Assembly: GCA_039566865.1 (NCBI GenBank)
Contig: CM076949.1
Location: 9,091,501 to 9,155,500 of the forward strand
Length of the DNA stretch: 64,000 nt
Reading direction: 5' to 3'
Source of the DNA: Aurelia coerulea
Lineage: Eukaryota; Cnidaria; Scyphozoa; Semaeostomeae; Ulmaridae
A program made the position numbers and the translations under genes. Below, piece by piece: positions 32,901 through 38,783 of this stretch (positions are counted from its first letter, which is position 1; every line of letters starts with the position of its first letter). The notes beneath the pieces are model-generated. The model had not been told where the DNA came from. It saw only the letters and a list, made by a program, of their open reading frames with translations, and made no database searches.

Positions 32901-34716
32901 CCTCATTCCATACGAATTTAAAAAATGAAAATCTTGTTCAAATTATAGCAAATTTTATAGTCAACCATTTCCCTGGATTCTAATTTAACATTGTAAATAT
33001 TCCTTTTTATTTTAATAATATTGTAATTAGGTTTTGCCATGGCCCCCTGAAAAGCAGCCAGTCTTGGCTGATGTATAAAGAATTTAGAATAAAGACCGTG
33101 CATAAAGAATTCAGAATGAATGAAAAAAATTGGAACTGCATCATATCAGATCAAAAGTGCGTGCTTTAAAGTGCAAACATTGCCCAATATCAATAGAAAA
33201 GGCTCATGCAAGCAGAAGAGTTTGATTTTTTAGATCATTTTTGAAGTACCAGAAAACAAGTTTCCACTTTTGACAGGCCACGACATTCATCTTTTGTCAA
33301 TGTCCTACAGTCGTGGACAAAAATTTAAGGCCACATTTTTGTCAATAACGTTTCTTGGCGTAACGATATGGAACCCTGCCGCTCTATTTTCAATCCGACA
33401 TTTCTCATTTAGACTGAAATATGGGCCATCCTAAAACCTTCTTTTGAAGCCGTTTTTTTTTCGGACAGTAGGCATAACTTAAACTGAGTAAGCAACACCT
33501 CGAAAGATAGCTGAGCCCATCATAAACAGTATATTTTCATAAAATTTGCCTTCAGGAAGCTATGCGTAATCTAGCTCGTCAAGTTTGTTTTTTGTCACCC
33601 CGTATGATCTGCTGCACTAGTATTAAATCGATCTTTGGAAACATTTAGTACCACTTAATCATGCTCGGAGTTCATTGAGATTATAAAGAAATTGTGAATG
33701 GTTGTGTTAAGCCTTGCTCCTACTTGGTAGTTTATGTTAGTTGGTTTGTTTTGGAAAATGAAAGCGACTCAAACAACGTAATGGAAAGAACCTATGCGTC
33801 GAATTTTTGCAAAGCTTTAGTGTTAAATGCGAATCGAATTGCTCGATGGGAACTTACGTAATTTGCCATACGTCCAGAAAGATTATATTTGATATCGTAA
33901 TTATTTTTAGAATTTACAGTGTTTTTATGTTTTATAAAAGGGTGTACGAGATGAAATGTCTGATCCATGGCTTGCTTAACATTTGGCCATTGCTTTGTTA
34001 AACATTGAAAGCACCATCAACTGTAAACTGATTGAGAAAATAGATGCACAGTTTTGAAAGTCTACAAGATTGTAACAAGAGAAAATGTGTAGCTCCTACC
34101 GTCGACGATTTAGCAGTTTAATGACGCCACATCTTTAAAATTCGAAGAAATTTGTCGATGCTGTGATTCTGAAAATAATGATGATTTCAGACATGCTCTC
34201 TTCGGGGTCATGCTCGTGCCAAATTACCCAATTTTCTATCTGAGCTATTCATTTGAAAGAATTGGGCAATAATACTTTACACAGTTAATCTTACACTTTA
34301 GCAAAGTTTTGACCCCTATACTAGAAGAAGATGCCTTTCAGCGATGCAAACGACCCAAAAGACTCAAACACCTCAATAAAAACCTAGCTTACGGACTACG
34401 ATTACTGAAAAGACCCCACAAATCTAATCATATAACCCAACGTCCAACAACCCAGAAGACCAAGGGGAAACCTGGCTCCAAACAAAGTAGTGTTAAATTT
34501 TTATATCTGAAACTACAGTGAAATGTATCTGTCTTTTTTCAGGCAAAGCTAAATTGCCCATGCTGTAACACAAGAAGAAAGGATGCAGTTATAACCAAAT
34601 GCTTTCATGTTTTCTGCATGGAATGCTTAAAGACTCGCTATGACACAAGGCAAAGAAAATGTCCAAAGTGCAACGCAGCTTTTGGAAACAATGATTTCCG
34701 CAAGATTTACATGTAA
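2841..34716 (+). CDS. RNF20: E3 ubiquitin-protein ligase Bre1 (RNF20/RNF40 family), 3' eleven exons
   Basis: The family is the nuclear E3 that, with the E2 RAD6/UBE2A, monoubiquitinates histone H2B, a mark tied to transcription elongation and H3K4 methylation. Exons are 2841-2933, 4875-4955, 15695-15874, 19700-19777, 21801-22036, 24496-24580, 25303-25482, 27097-27225, 28942-29223, 32668-32838 and 34543-34716. All have GT..AG borders. All junctions are phase 0 except the one after 22036, which splits a lysine codon. The joined 562 residues follow the animal RNF20 C-terminal half in order: coiled-coil segments, the conserved EMRHLI-SLQ and [12 protein letters not shown] blocks, the [16 protein letters not shown] block, and a C-terminal C3HC4 RING beginning CPCC. 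Continuity with the vertebrate protein is good, so I see no missing internal exon. The start codon and N-terminal half lie left of the window. Introns are packed with transposons, but the reading frame is intact. Confidence 0.96.
3440..4050 (-). pseudogene. 5'-truncated CR1-like LINE, reverse-transcriptase C-terminal fragment
   Basis: Reading the minus strand from about 4050 to 3440, broken frames encode the thumb and C-terminal region typical of CR1/Jockey-type LINE ORF2. The order is a [17 protein letters not shown] block, [26 protein letters not shown], then [11 protein letters not shown] and a C-terminal NSFKI. A stop and frame changes between blocks show it is dead. It lies in the RNF20 intron 2934-4874, antisense to the gene. 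Confidence 0.75.
4875..4955 (+). CDS. RNF20: RNF20 exon
   Basis: Twenty-seven codons ([12 protein letters not shown]...MEQIE) between TTTGATAG and GTGACA, phase 0. It aligns to the human stretch that contains LDEARTLL and VELIE. Confidence 0.9.
4984..5190. mobile_element. Short fold-back element
   Basis: Two arms of about 70 bp (about 5020-5090 and 5095-5166) are near-perfect inverted copies separated by a few bases. The core of each arm is TTTATAGCCTAGAGCTTAGA. The leading block TTTGTACGTGCGGCTATA recurs at 35155, where a related fold-back sits. It is intronic to RNF20. Confidence 0.75.
5221..5302 (+). repeat. Left terminal inverted repeat of the RecQ-carrying element
   Basis: It pairs with the reverse complement of 9792-9874. 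The conserved stretch covers GAGGTTCCTCCTCCAGTAGA and GCGCATCAGCGACGG. Its outermost 12 bases are missing relative to the right end. Confidence 0.8.
5376..8010 (+). pseudogene. RecQ-like ATP-dependent DNA helicase, broken
   Basis: Pieces of a RecQ-type superfamily 2 helicase appear in order but in different frames. They are an N-terminal [10 protein letters not shown] block (near 5460), LVLLTPESM (5610), a Walker-B-like VAVNETHCI (5695) where DEAH would be expected, and [11 protein letters not shown]...TATAT (6655-6720). The C-terminal domain follows with VDMFHAGTP (7010), [20 protein letters not shown] (7160) and a cysteine cluster CKYCDIC (7460). Downstream, an [12 protein letters not shown] / EIWKFTHG segment resembles the tail of uncharacterised coral RecQ-like proteins. 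There are internal stops, frameshifts, a probable intron at about 5735-6602 and a 74-bp palindromic MITE at 7372. It lies inside the 9-bp-TSD element and is therefore likely its passenger. It is not functional as read. Confidence 0.82.
7372..7445. mobile_element. 74-bp palindromic MITE with 9-bp TSD
   Basis: The arms are two perfectly complementary 35-base sequences starting TAGCCTGCGTGCAGACTC, with a four-base GGAC centre. Direct repeats TGTAATACG (7363-7371 and 7446-7454) flank it. The terminal 18 bases are the same as the right end of the surrounding 4.67-kb element, so both probably used the same transposase. It interrupts the RecQ-like remnant between helicase C-terminal blocks. Confidence 0.88.
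8011..9790. other. Interior of the RecQ-carrying element, no recognised gene
   Basis: AT-rich sequence with a few open frames (for example 9369-9701 +) that match nothing I recognise and show no splice or motif support. It lies between the helicase remnant and the right inverted end. Confidence 0.4.
9792..9886 (-). repeat. Right terminal inverted repeat of the RecQ-carrying element
   Basis: Read on the minus strand it starts TAGCCTGCGTGCAGACTC and then matches the left end over about 80 bp with about three mismatches. The 9-bp duplication TCGCATACC follows at 9887-9895. Confidence 0.82.
10363..13344 (-). CDS. LINE ORF2: APE endonuclease plus reverse transcriptase
   Basis: This polyprotein of 993 residues nicks target DNA and copies the element RNA in place. 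The N-terminal apurinic-endonuclease-like domain (about residues 40-255) shows LNINSVRNK, the catalytic-type Glu in AETKLD (residue 75), YRPPS (149-153), GDFN (181-184) and SDHHH (241-245). The reverse transcriptase (about 495-790) shows [37 protein letters not shown] (687-694), the catalytic FADD (717-720) and [10 protein letters not shown]. The tail has HFNYCPLIW and KRALRVLY, typical of CR1/L2 elements. The start is an ATG 42 bp after the ORF1 stop. All domains expected of this clade are present without a stop. Confidence 0.92.
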   Translation of the reverse strand: MVTVENIGSNNQCPCTEPIMEDEGQLDCYDEMKRLRLKYSKNIIIGYLNINSVRNKFENFSQMIKTDLDVIIIAETKLDKTFPKNQFLIEGFGEPFRLDVTSNRGGLLVYIKHGIIAKELPVMNFPNDIQVIPIELSIRKQKWLLLPIYRPPSQDQKYFVDAISVIIDKYSAKLENVIVIGDFNMEPNDSNMVTLTRDHNLYNLIKGKTCFKSQHGRCIDLILTNKKHSFMKSQSFETGFSDHHHLIYTILKSTFTKVSPKKVVYREYKNFNEEHFLTDLNVNLNRCHPTEYQAFEDVFVQTLDKHAPKKQKVLRANNKPYMNKDLSKAIKTRSRLKKIADKTQKEADIKKYKSQRNLVVKMNRKLKRDFYKSVDPKKINTDTKFWKMVKPMFSNVNPMEQKIILVEGEEILTKDEAVAECLNTYFVNITDSLNLNATYNDSNVEDSLNSRIDTAIARYANHQSILAIKKAAKNVTKFDFEHVNPWNVMEKIVSLDCSKSVSGNIPTNMLKKAKEIACPYVTDCINNSINDGIFPTDLKKADVTSLFKSGEKTTKKNFRPISILPCVSKVYKRLFGDQLNDHFINRNSLLCNLLSGFRKGYSTQHALQIVIENWKRSLDSKGIVGTILMDLSKAYDCLPHDLLIAKLEAYGIGRKSLKLIYSYLNGRKQRVKVASHYSSYKQTKIGVPQGSVLGPLLFNIFINDLFLINLQSDLCNFADDNTLYAFGHSFESVVSKLESDLEKILDWFFRNNMVANPGKFQLMFLGMKETVHLGLNINGQIIRASDQVKLLGVTIDKKLTFGQHVEDLCMKVSTKVKAFSRLLNYINFNQARVVFNAVILSHFNYCPLIWLFCSKAANSNINRVHKRALRVLYQDFESSFEELLFRHDDVTIHVKNLQKLLLEVYKTLHQLNPSYLWENFQTKSITYNLRKQVLCELPQRSHTIKYGINSLRFRGAMLWNTLNDDVKNIASVAAFKKEIKTWDGTSCLCTICK
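13387..14616 (-). CDS. LINE ORF1: coiled coil plus SGNH-esterase-like domain
   Basis: The 409 residues comprise an N-terminal helical, possibly winged-helix segment (about 10-78), a charged linker, a coiled coil (about 148-176), a Ser/Thr/Asn-rich linker, and a C-terminal SGNH-hydrolase-like domain. That domain shows GDS (251-253), HAGTND (300-305) and LHLNRKG (386-392). CR1/L2-type LINEs of fish and invertebrates often carry an esterase-like ORF1. The nucleophile Ser252, Asn304 and His387 are in place. The position three before the His, usually Asp in SGNH enzymes, reads Lys here, so catalytic competence is doubtful. The start is a tandem ATG at 14616; the 14613 ATG is equally possible. Confidence 0.85.
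   Translation of the reverse strand: MMDKETNSNVKLILKSLEIIKENGTGQYLENICEICKNEFGWDAEKTKLALDEAKKENIIHEVKLKRKISYRKTGQAVMIHDVEDSEVNQQGKDEKSPDKRTEKQEEKETVESDYHEFKRFIHSEILALKAQTASRSNHQPNDIDVYAKALIRSLEDRIRSLERQLEQKQAIIEKLLDGPRQIVCTQSTPNPLGAEEVRNSNLDTKENNKSSTPTIETTNQTKGDKETTTESNKANSEEIQRNKRKVTIIGDSIVNGLEERGLGKKHIVKIRKHPGATTTDMKDYIKPVQRRKPDCIILHAGTNDIGKDEIDTIANMREIIQEAAKECPDTELVISLTTTRNDRNGLAREVEKLNVKVKHLAKEFKIRTIDHDENIDETCLSFKKLHLNRKGNSVLARNFLNFINEFRN
14690..15300. repeat. Dispersed repeat, copy 1
   Basis: Blocks recur elsewhere in the window. GAGTCAA...GCCCAG with CACTGCTTCCTG also occurs at 41085. CAGCAATGACTTGA also occurs at 22667. The stretch 15100-15280 matches the complement of 37420-37560, with shared TATTGAAAACTGTCTT. 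No coding content was seen. The 5' boundary of the adjacent LINE lies just left of it. Confidence 0.5.
15695..15874 (+). CDS. RNF20: RNF20 exon
   Basis: Sixty codons after CCCCACTAG and before GTTTGT, phase 0. It encodes [20 protein letters not shown] and the highly conserved [10 protein letters not shown]. Confidence 0.95.
16402..18050 (+). mobile_element. 5'-truncated CR1/Jockey-type LINE inside the TTAA element
   Basis: Comparison with the uninterrupted relative at 52119-52995 places the insertion between the GCAATATTGGCAAT block and the TTGATAATTTCTTT block. The inserted part is the 3' half of a LINE ORF2, followed by an A/T-rich 3' region of about 370 bp. Confidence 0.8.
16405..17676 (+). 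pseudogene. LINE reverse transcriptase, N-terminally truncated but open
   Basis: About 423 codons begin inside the reverse transcriptase at [14 protein letters not shown] and continue through [38 protein letters not shown] and [13 protein letters not shown] to the C-terminal [22 protein letters not shown] and NSFKNEI blocks. The endonuclease domain and first reverse-transcriptase motifs are missing through 5' truncation. No stop occurs until the natural end, so the insertion is fairly recent. The family (CR1/Jockey group) is distinct from the L2-type element at 10-14.7 kb. Confidence 0.85.
18661..18725. repeat. Short tandem duplication at the edge of the TTAA element
   Basis: A unit of about 34 bp (AGGGTAATATCAAGGGTAGA then AGCATCAA) occurs twice immediately right of the TTAA. 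Its GTAGAAGCATCAATTAA part also stands left of the element at 16179. Confidence 0.7.
18726..19699. other. RNF20 intron sequence without recognised feature
   Basis: AT-rich intron. A short direct duplication (TTTGAAAATAATCAAGATAT) occurs at 19413 and 19448. No coding or RNA feature was seen. Confidence 0.4.
19700..19777 (+). CDS. RNF20: RNF20 exon
   Basis: Twenty-six codons after ATGTTGTAG and before GTAACC, phase 0. It reads [20 protein letters not shown], one of the best conserved blocks of the family. Confidence 0.96.
19905..19985. repeat. Dispersed repeat block (CACTGAGGCCTTT)
   Basis: CACACTGAGGCCTTTC followed by GGACTTGTGTC/TCATCAGAGT-type sequence is shared with 63210-63262. The two copies agree over about 50 bp with few mismatches. 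Confidence 0.6.
20930..21365. repeat. Palindrome-rich intronic repeat
   Basis: It contains the perfect palindrome CAACCCCGGGGTTG (about 21127) and further CAGCCCTGGGGTT, GGTTGAAATTCAACC and ATGGTATGAAA variants in both orientations, suggesting a decayed fold-back element. No clear ends were found. Confidence 0.4.
21801..22036 (+). CDS. RNF20: RNF20 exon (Ser/Pro/Glu-rich linker)
   Basis: Seventy-eight codons plus two bases after CTGTTTAAG and before GTGAGT. It encodes the acidic, proline-rich linker ([20 protein letters not shown]) and ends in KELKAKLK, with the final lysine codon split. The linker is poorly conserved, which is normal for the family. Confidence 0.88.
22195..22480 (+). pseudogene. 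LINE ORF2 C-terminal fragment
   Basis: A broken frame reads [16 protein letters not shown], then [14 protein letters not shown], a stop, and then [12 protein letters not shown] with NAFKGHI. This is the typical C-terminal sequence of CR1/Jockey ORF2. It is an old fragment in the RNF20 intron. Confidence 0.72.
22560..22990. repeat. Dispersed repeat, copy 2
   Basis: It shares AGTACAGCAATGACTTGA and TTTGGGAGAATGGAA-type blocks with 14890-15060 and 37600-37700. It abuts the 5' truncation point of the L2-type LINE copy at about 22995. Confidence 0.5.
22995..24020 (+). pseudogene. Truncated LINE ORF2 (reverse transcriptase C-terminal third)
   Basis: The frame opens at [15 protein letters not shown] and runs through VPQGSVLG and NFADDN to the end, with about 13 amino-acid differences over the last 307 residues from the full-length copy (counted by eye). 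It lacks the endonuclease and most of the polymerase, so it cannot be autonomous. Confidence 0.88.
22995..24214 (+). mobile_element. 5'-truncated copy of the L2-type LINE
   Basis: It is nearly identical to the 3' 1.2 kb of the full-length copy at 10223-14680, in opposite orientation. It has the same 3' UTR and a pentamer tail (GAAAT repeats, 24139-24213) longer than that of the full-length copy. It lies sense to RNF20 in an intron. Confidence 0.9.
24496..24580 (+). CDS. RNF20: RNF20 exon
   Basis: It follows TTCTTCTAG and precedes GTATGT, and completes the split lysine codon. It reads [20 protein letters not shown], a family hallmark block. Confidence 0.96.
25303..25482 (+). CDS. RNF20: RNF20 exon (coiled coil)
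   Basis: Sixty codons after TTTCTTTCAAG and before GTGATT, phase 0. It encodes a heptad-rich segment with [16 protein letters not shown] and [18 protein letters not shown]. Confidence 0.93.
26080..26927. mobile_element. Decayed TTAA-family MITE
   Basis: It starts TTAACCCCATTTGGACCGCC and probably ends ...AAGTACGGTTAA. The interior holds the family block for CTCCAAAT-GGGCAT with CACGTG, in reverse orientation (26230-26280), the GTTGCTAGG / CACGTGACCAATT block, and one perfect TGACGTCA (26424). The ends are diverged, so limits are approximate. Confidence 0.55.
27097..27225 (+). CDS. RNF20: RNF20 exon
   Basis: Forty-three codons after TTATGTCAG and before GTAAGC, phase 0. It reads [20 protein letters not shown] and [12 protein letters not shown], nearly identical to vertebrate RNF20. 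Confidence 0.97.
27598..28706. mobile_element. Long fold-back element in RNF20 intron
   Basis: The outer arms, about 27598-27680 and 28600-28706, are inverted copies sharing TGCACTTTTGGATACCAGCA and AACTTGGCACACA. The interior of about 0.9 kb has no recognised gene. Target duplications were not resolved. Confidence 0.65.
28942..29223 (+). CDS. RNF20: RNF20 exon (coiled coil)
   Basis: Ninety-four codons after CCTTTCAG and before GTAAGG, phase 0. It begins [18 protein letters not shown] and includes [13 protein letters not shown] and MHKRKALDA, matching the segment that follows LMSE in vertebrates. Confidence 0.95.
29224..30870. other. RNF20 intron without recognised feature
   Basis: AT-rich, no long open frame with recognisable motifs, no inverted ends resolved. 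Confidence 0.35.
30880..31712. mobile_element. Decayed TTAA-family MITE
   Basis: It starts TTAACCCTTATCCATATGGG and ends GCCCATATGGATTAGGATGA, a decayed inverted copy. A C/G run hairpin lies near the right end (31640-31670). The interior has the reverse-oriented CCCATATTTGGAAAGAG block and two perfect TGACGTCA sites (31204, 31367), as in the younger members. Confidence 0.65.
31880..32105 (+). mobile_element. Candidate 5S-rRNA-derived SINE
   Basis: The head contains AACCGAAGTTAAGC (31896-31909), matching the box A region of eukaryotic 5S rRNA, then TGCGGTCATAATCTGCATAG, resembling the 5S CGGTCAGTACTTGGATGGG box C region. A body and a 3' part with AGTAGGCCTAAATTAGCT follow. A similar 3' block occurs at 42737-42800, ending in GAT repeats. 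The head is diverged from functional 5S rRNA, so it is not a 5S gene. Limits are approximate. Confidence 0.5.
32668..32838 (+). CDS. RNF20: RNF20 exon
   Basis: Fifty-seven codons after TTGAACAG and before GTAAGA, phase 0. It ends [13 protein letters not shown], matching the conserved DEILMEEIKDYK just before the RING. Confidence 0.95.
32839..34542. other. Last RNF20 intron, mostly unassigned
   Basis: Around 32930-33070 the sequence resembles a LINE 3' UTR (TTGCCATGGCCCCCTGAAAA). At 33309 a CAGTCGTGGACAAAAATTT block resembles a Tc1/mariner end, but no partner end was found. Confidence 0.35.
34543..34716 (+). CDS. RNF20: RNF20 terminal exon, RING finger
   Basis: Fifty-seven codons plus TAA after CTTTTTTCAG, phase 0. 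All eight zinc ligands of the C3HC4 RING are visible in order: [13 protein letters not shown], and C-P-K-C. The CFHVFC and [13 protein letters not shown] blocks and the short tail ending IYM are as in RNF20/RNF40. Confidence 0.98.
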   Translation, partial: AKLNCPCCNTRRKDAVITKCFHVFCMECLKTRYDTRQRKCPKCNAAFGNNDFRKIYM

Positions 34717-35149
34717 CTTTCATCATGCGAAAGGCTAGTCATTTTGAACTGCAATAGCAATATGTTTCTTATAGTTAGGTCAGTTCAATTCAAGACTGGG
34801 TGCTCGTTTGTAATCTCGTCAGTTAACATAGAACTAACACGAAGACGACGAATATTATCTCAATTCTCAGTCAGCAGGGTCTGTTGGGGGATCTTTGCAA
34901 CCTGCAAATGTCAGCTTCAAGATAGTTTCAGATAACGACTCACGACAAGATCAAATTCTTTAATGGAAGAGTATAAACGATCACTGCCTGCAGAATCTAT
35001 CAAATGTTGAGAAAGTTACCTACACACAATGGGTGCGCGTGTGCAGGCTTTCTGGACTGTAGACTCTGTGAATCAATATTTGCATTTGTTGTATGTGTGT
35101 CATACCGATTTACCCCAAGCTCACCAACCTTACATAAATAATGTGTTTG

Positions 35150-35475
35150 TTTGTTGTACGTGCGGCTACAATAAACGATTAATACACAAAATATCTTTAA
35201 ATGAGTTTATAGCCTAGAGCTTAAAGTGGATGACCTGAGATATATTGCGAGCGCTTGTCTATGAATAGGACAAAGAAGCATCTAATCCGTCTATTGTTGT
35301 GTTCAGCATTGCTTTCTTTCATGACGCTGTGGATTATCAAATACAAAAGGCTATTTCTAAATCTATGAGATCTCATCGTCTAACTCAGGTTATTCACTTT
35401 AATATACTAAAAAAGTATTTCAAGCTCTAGGCTATAAACTCATTTAAAGTTATTTTGTGTATCATTAATCTTACC
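35150..35475. mobile_element. Fold-back element related to 4984-5190
   Basis: Arms at about 35180-35222 and 35421-35470 share ATGAGTTTATAGCCTAGAGC in opposite orientation. The left block TTGTACGTGCGGCTACA matches the copy at 4984. The interior is about 200 bp of unrelated sequence. Confidence 0.65.
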
Positions 35476-36289
35476 CCCTGTAAACCGTAAACCCTTTATT
35501 TTTATTCAACAAGTCGATTAGTAGTTTATTTCGTTGGGCATAGTCATTGTATGATAACCCGAGAGCCAAAAATTGGGTTGGACAAGAACCTTTGTACCTT
35601 TTGACTGCTGGTAACGTGTCGATGCCGAATGAAATATACTGTCGGTAGAATTATTGATGAAACCATACTGAAACGTGTTTGTCGTTTGCCATGTTTCACA
35701 GTTTGTATTTTCTTTCGCAAAGTACATCGCATGGTTTTCAGAGAGCTACCATCCATCCAATTATGCAAGCAGGGGGCTGAGCAGAATTCAGAAATAGCCG
35801 TTAATTGCCGTAACATTGCCGTAGCACCCTACCCTCTGCCACACCAGCAGTAGCATTAGCTGCCGTTGATTTTTCCTCATATCACTGCTGACAGGTAGCC
35901 GCTTTTATCCTTTCGGTAAAGTCCCACGATTCTATGAACTACTAAGGGGGAAGAGGTCCTTTGAATATTCTAACGCTTGAATTGTCAATGTCTTTATCTT
36001 AGCTTAGAATCTCTTGTTGAAAATACTTGCATATCGAGTTTTCTTGCCTTCGTCTTGTATGACAATCGTTTCTTTCGTTTCTGTCCTTGCTTTTGGTCAA
36101 TCAAATGCAGTGCCTCAAAGAAGGCCAGCCATCAGTGTGTAATAATGGCAATGAACAGTTGAAATCTCGCCCGGTTTGGTTTGCCTTTGCACTGTACTTC
36201 ATTGCCTATGTACGATATGATATAAAGGAGCAAACATCAACCTTTTTGCAACAATAGACTTTTTTTATATCAATTAAAAGCAGCAATTA

Positions 36290-36850
36290 TTAAAACTACG
36301 AACTACAAATACATTAAACTGTGACATTCATGGCGAGGAAAGACACAAGGTCACCGAGTCCTCACCATGAATGCCACTTACATTTCAAACTAAAGATTAC
36401 ACTATAAAAGAAAATTAAGTAGAAAGAAATAAGGAGGGGGTGCTGCTATTTACAATTCAACATTAGTTTAACCTTGCCGAGGCTTTGATAAAGGAAATGG
36501 TTGCTTATAATATGATTCTGTTTGCAACTGTACCCAAATTTTGATCACCAAACAAGAGCAAAGGACAAAGTTCTTTCGGATTTACATCAGCAACATTGAA
36601 ACCATGAATATCTGAGAGCTGGTCAAAGAGATCTTGGGGCAATATGCTGTATTGGGGGCAGTGCAGGAGAAATTGTTCATTGTCCTCTTTACCAGTGTCG
36701 CAGATACACATTGGACTTAGACAAGCGAAGTTATGTTTAAATCTATGCCCATTCAAAGCACTGAATTCAACCCGAAGCTTGGTTAAAAGTCTTATACCCA
36801 GGATGTCACGAATGTTATAGGTAGGATTATTTTTTAGCCCTAAGATAGCA
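36290..36850 (-). pseudogene. LINE ORF C-terminal fragment with 3' UTR hairpin
   Basis: The minus strand encodes RDILGIRLLTKLRVEFSALN, then HRFKHNF, C-x4-C-x-C and EQFLLHCPQYS, the cysteine/histidine C-terminal motif of several invertebrate LINEs. The open part ends at 36505. Downstream on the same strand a hairpin (about 36327-36372, CATTCATGG...CCATGAATG) forms part of the 3' UTR. A related 3' end is inserted at about 47250-47390. Confidence 0.7.
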
Positions 36851-36989
36851 AGCAGATTCTTTTAAACTGAGAAATTGAGGGAGAACGTCTTACCTTATTT
36901 TCAAGTAGGTTCCATTCAGATCTGGTATTTTGGAAATACGAGTTCGAGTACCGAATTGTTCTTCCCATAGGTTGTTCGTAACAATGTGA

Positions 36990-37720
36990 GTTTCTTAGTT
37001 TATAGATCAAGTTTCGCTACTGGGGTACCTCAGAATAAAGATAATCAGTTGCTTTGGATTTGCACAGAGAATAGAAATGGCATAATCTTCGATACCATCT
37101 ACGATGGTACAGGGTTTCCCATCCATTCGTCATAGAATAGACTTCCCAAGACGACCTCAGATTTATCTCTATCTTAAATCTTTCCAAAGCGCGAACTTGA
37201 AGCAGATGATGGCAATTTCTCCCTCTCAACAAGAAGGGTGGGATTTTTAATGTTGTCGAAATGTGATTTTTAGAGAGAAGGTGCAGCGTAAAGTAACCAA
37301 GCAGCATCTCAAAAGATAGCCCGTTATTTGGACTATTTGCAGAGCCAAAGCTTGTATCTACCGGGCCAATGAAAAACATCCTTCGTTTGAAAACGTCCTG
37401 CTCCCTAAATACCAAAGCAATGATATTGAAAACTGTCTTTTTTCATTCCCGATATGTTCAATTAGATTCAGTAATTTACTCGCCTTCAATCAGTCATTCG
37501 TTCCCGTGGGTAAGGGAGATTTTCAGCAGAAAGCCCATTTCGAAAAAATGATGAACAACATTTTATCAGTTTTCATTCCTAACAATAATGACACTATGTA
37601 TTGATGTATTTTGTCCTCTTGGGAGAATGGAATCCTCCTGGGTAATTAGTGCTTCTTATAGCACGTGCTCCAGTTTGTTCAAGGCATTGTTGTACAGCAA
37701 AAATTTGGGGAATCTTGCTC
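36990..37720. repeat. Dispersed repeat, copy 3
   Basis: Segments match the complement of 15090-15280 (TATTGAAAACTGTCTT, AGATTCAGTAATTTAC) and share TTGGGAGAATGGAA and TAGCACGTGCT with copies 1 and 2. Open frames inside show no recognised motif. Confidence 0.5.
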
Positions 37721-38057
37721 GTGATTTTAGCATTGTTTTGAAGGTTCCTCGAAGGGTTCAGCAACGTGATATTTACCTTGAACAAGGGCCATATGATCAA
37801 AAATGGTTGGGCCTTCTAGCAGGTGTGTATTTGTTACAAAAGCAGCGATACGCATGACAACGTGAGCCCCAACGTCGATTCGCTCTCACCAAAGCTAAAA
37901 CCCAATGTATCAAAACAATAGGGTCAGCACTTCATCTCCCCAACAAGTATAGCATGGGCCTATTGAGCGCAACAATTGCTTACAATAGACGCATTCACAC
38001 TAAATCGAGCAGGGGATTCGAATCGAGTTCCAGTCCTTTGTTTGAGTTAACAAAATA

Positions 38058-38676
38058 CCGGGTGAGCCAGAAAAAAGTTCCCACTTTCGAAAATTCGTAG
38101 CACCACAAGTGCTCCATATATTTGAATGATTCCCATTCTAGTTAAAAGCCAAAGATCGAAGTATTTTTGGGATTAATCTCGTCTTCTTACGAGCACTGCA
38201 AATATAGGTAAATGCAACTTTTGCAAAAATTTCATTGTTACAAAATTACTAAAATGGGCCTAGAGCGCTTGATCAAATCGCCAGGACTCTCTTCGCACAG
38301 AACAATATGCACAGGCGTTTCACCTCTCTCAAGCGTTATAAGACATAGATTTTCAAACAGGTACTAAAGATTTTCAATTTCATGGCAATAGATGTGCATA
38401 CAATATCTCTTTCCCATGAGAAATTGCATTTTTTCTGTTGTTCTGAGCGATGAGTCCTTTATGATTTGATCAAGCATTTTAGACCTTTTTCAGTCATTTT
38501 GCAACCATCAAGTTTTTGCAAACTTTAATTTGCCAATTTTTCCAGTGCTTGTAAGAAGGCGAGAAAAATCACAGAAATACTTCAATCTTTTGGCTGTCAA
38601 GCAAATATTCCAATTCATTCAGTACTCTTGATGCTATGAATTTTCAAAAGTGGGAACTTTTTTCTGGCTCACCCGG
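38058..38676. mobile_element. TA-flanked fold-back element, 619 bp
   Basis: The termini CCGGGTGAGCCAGAAAAAAG and its inverse are flanked by TA. The inner sequence is also inverted almost to the centre; for example GAAGTATTTTTGGGATTAAT pairs with the diverged copy near 38570. It is non-coding. The TA target and termini suggest Tc1/mariner-type mobilisation, which is an inference. Confidence 0.75.
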
Positions 38677-38783
38677 TATAGGCAATTGTTTCTTTTGAAT
38701 GTTGCTAAGAATGTTGTTTAAGTAATGGAGGCTGGTAAGTAATCTAGGCAAATAGAGGGAAAATTTCGTTGCTTGGTTTCATC

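Noticed and set aside
33309..33460. Tc1/mariner element (CAGTCGTGGACAAAAATTT start)
   Set aside because: Only one end was seen; no inverted partner or transposase was found nearby.
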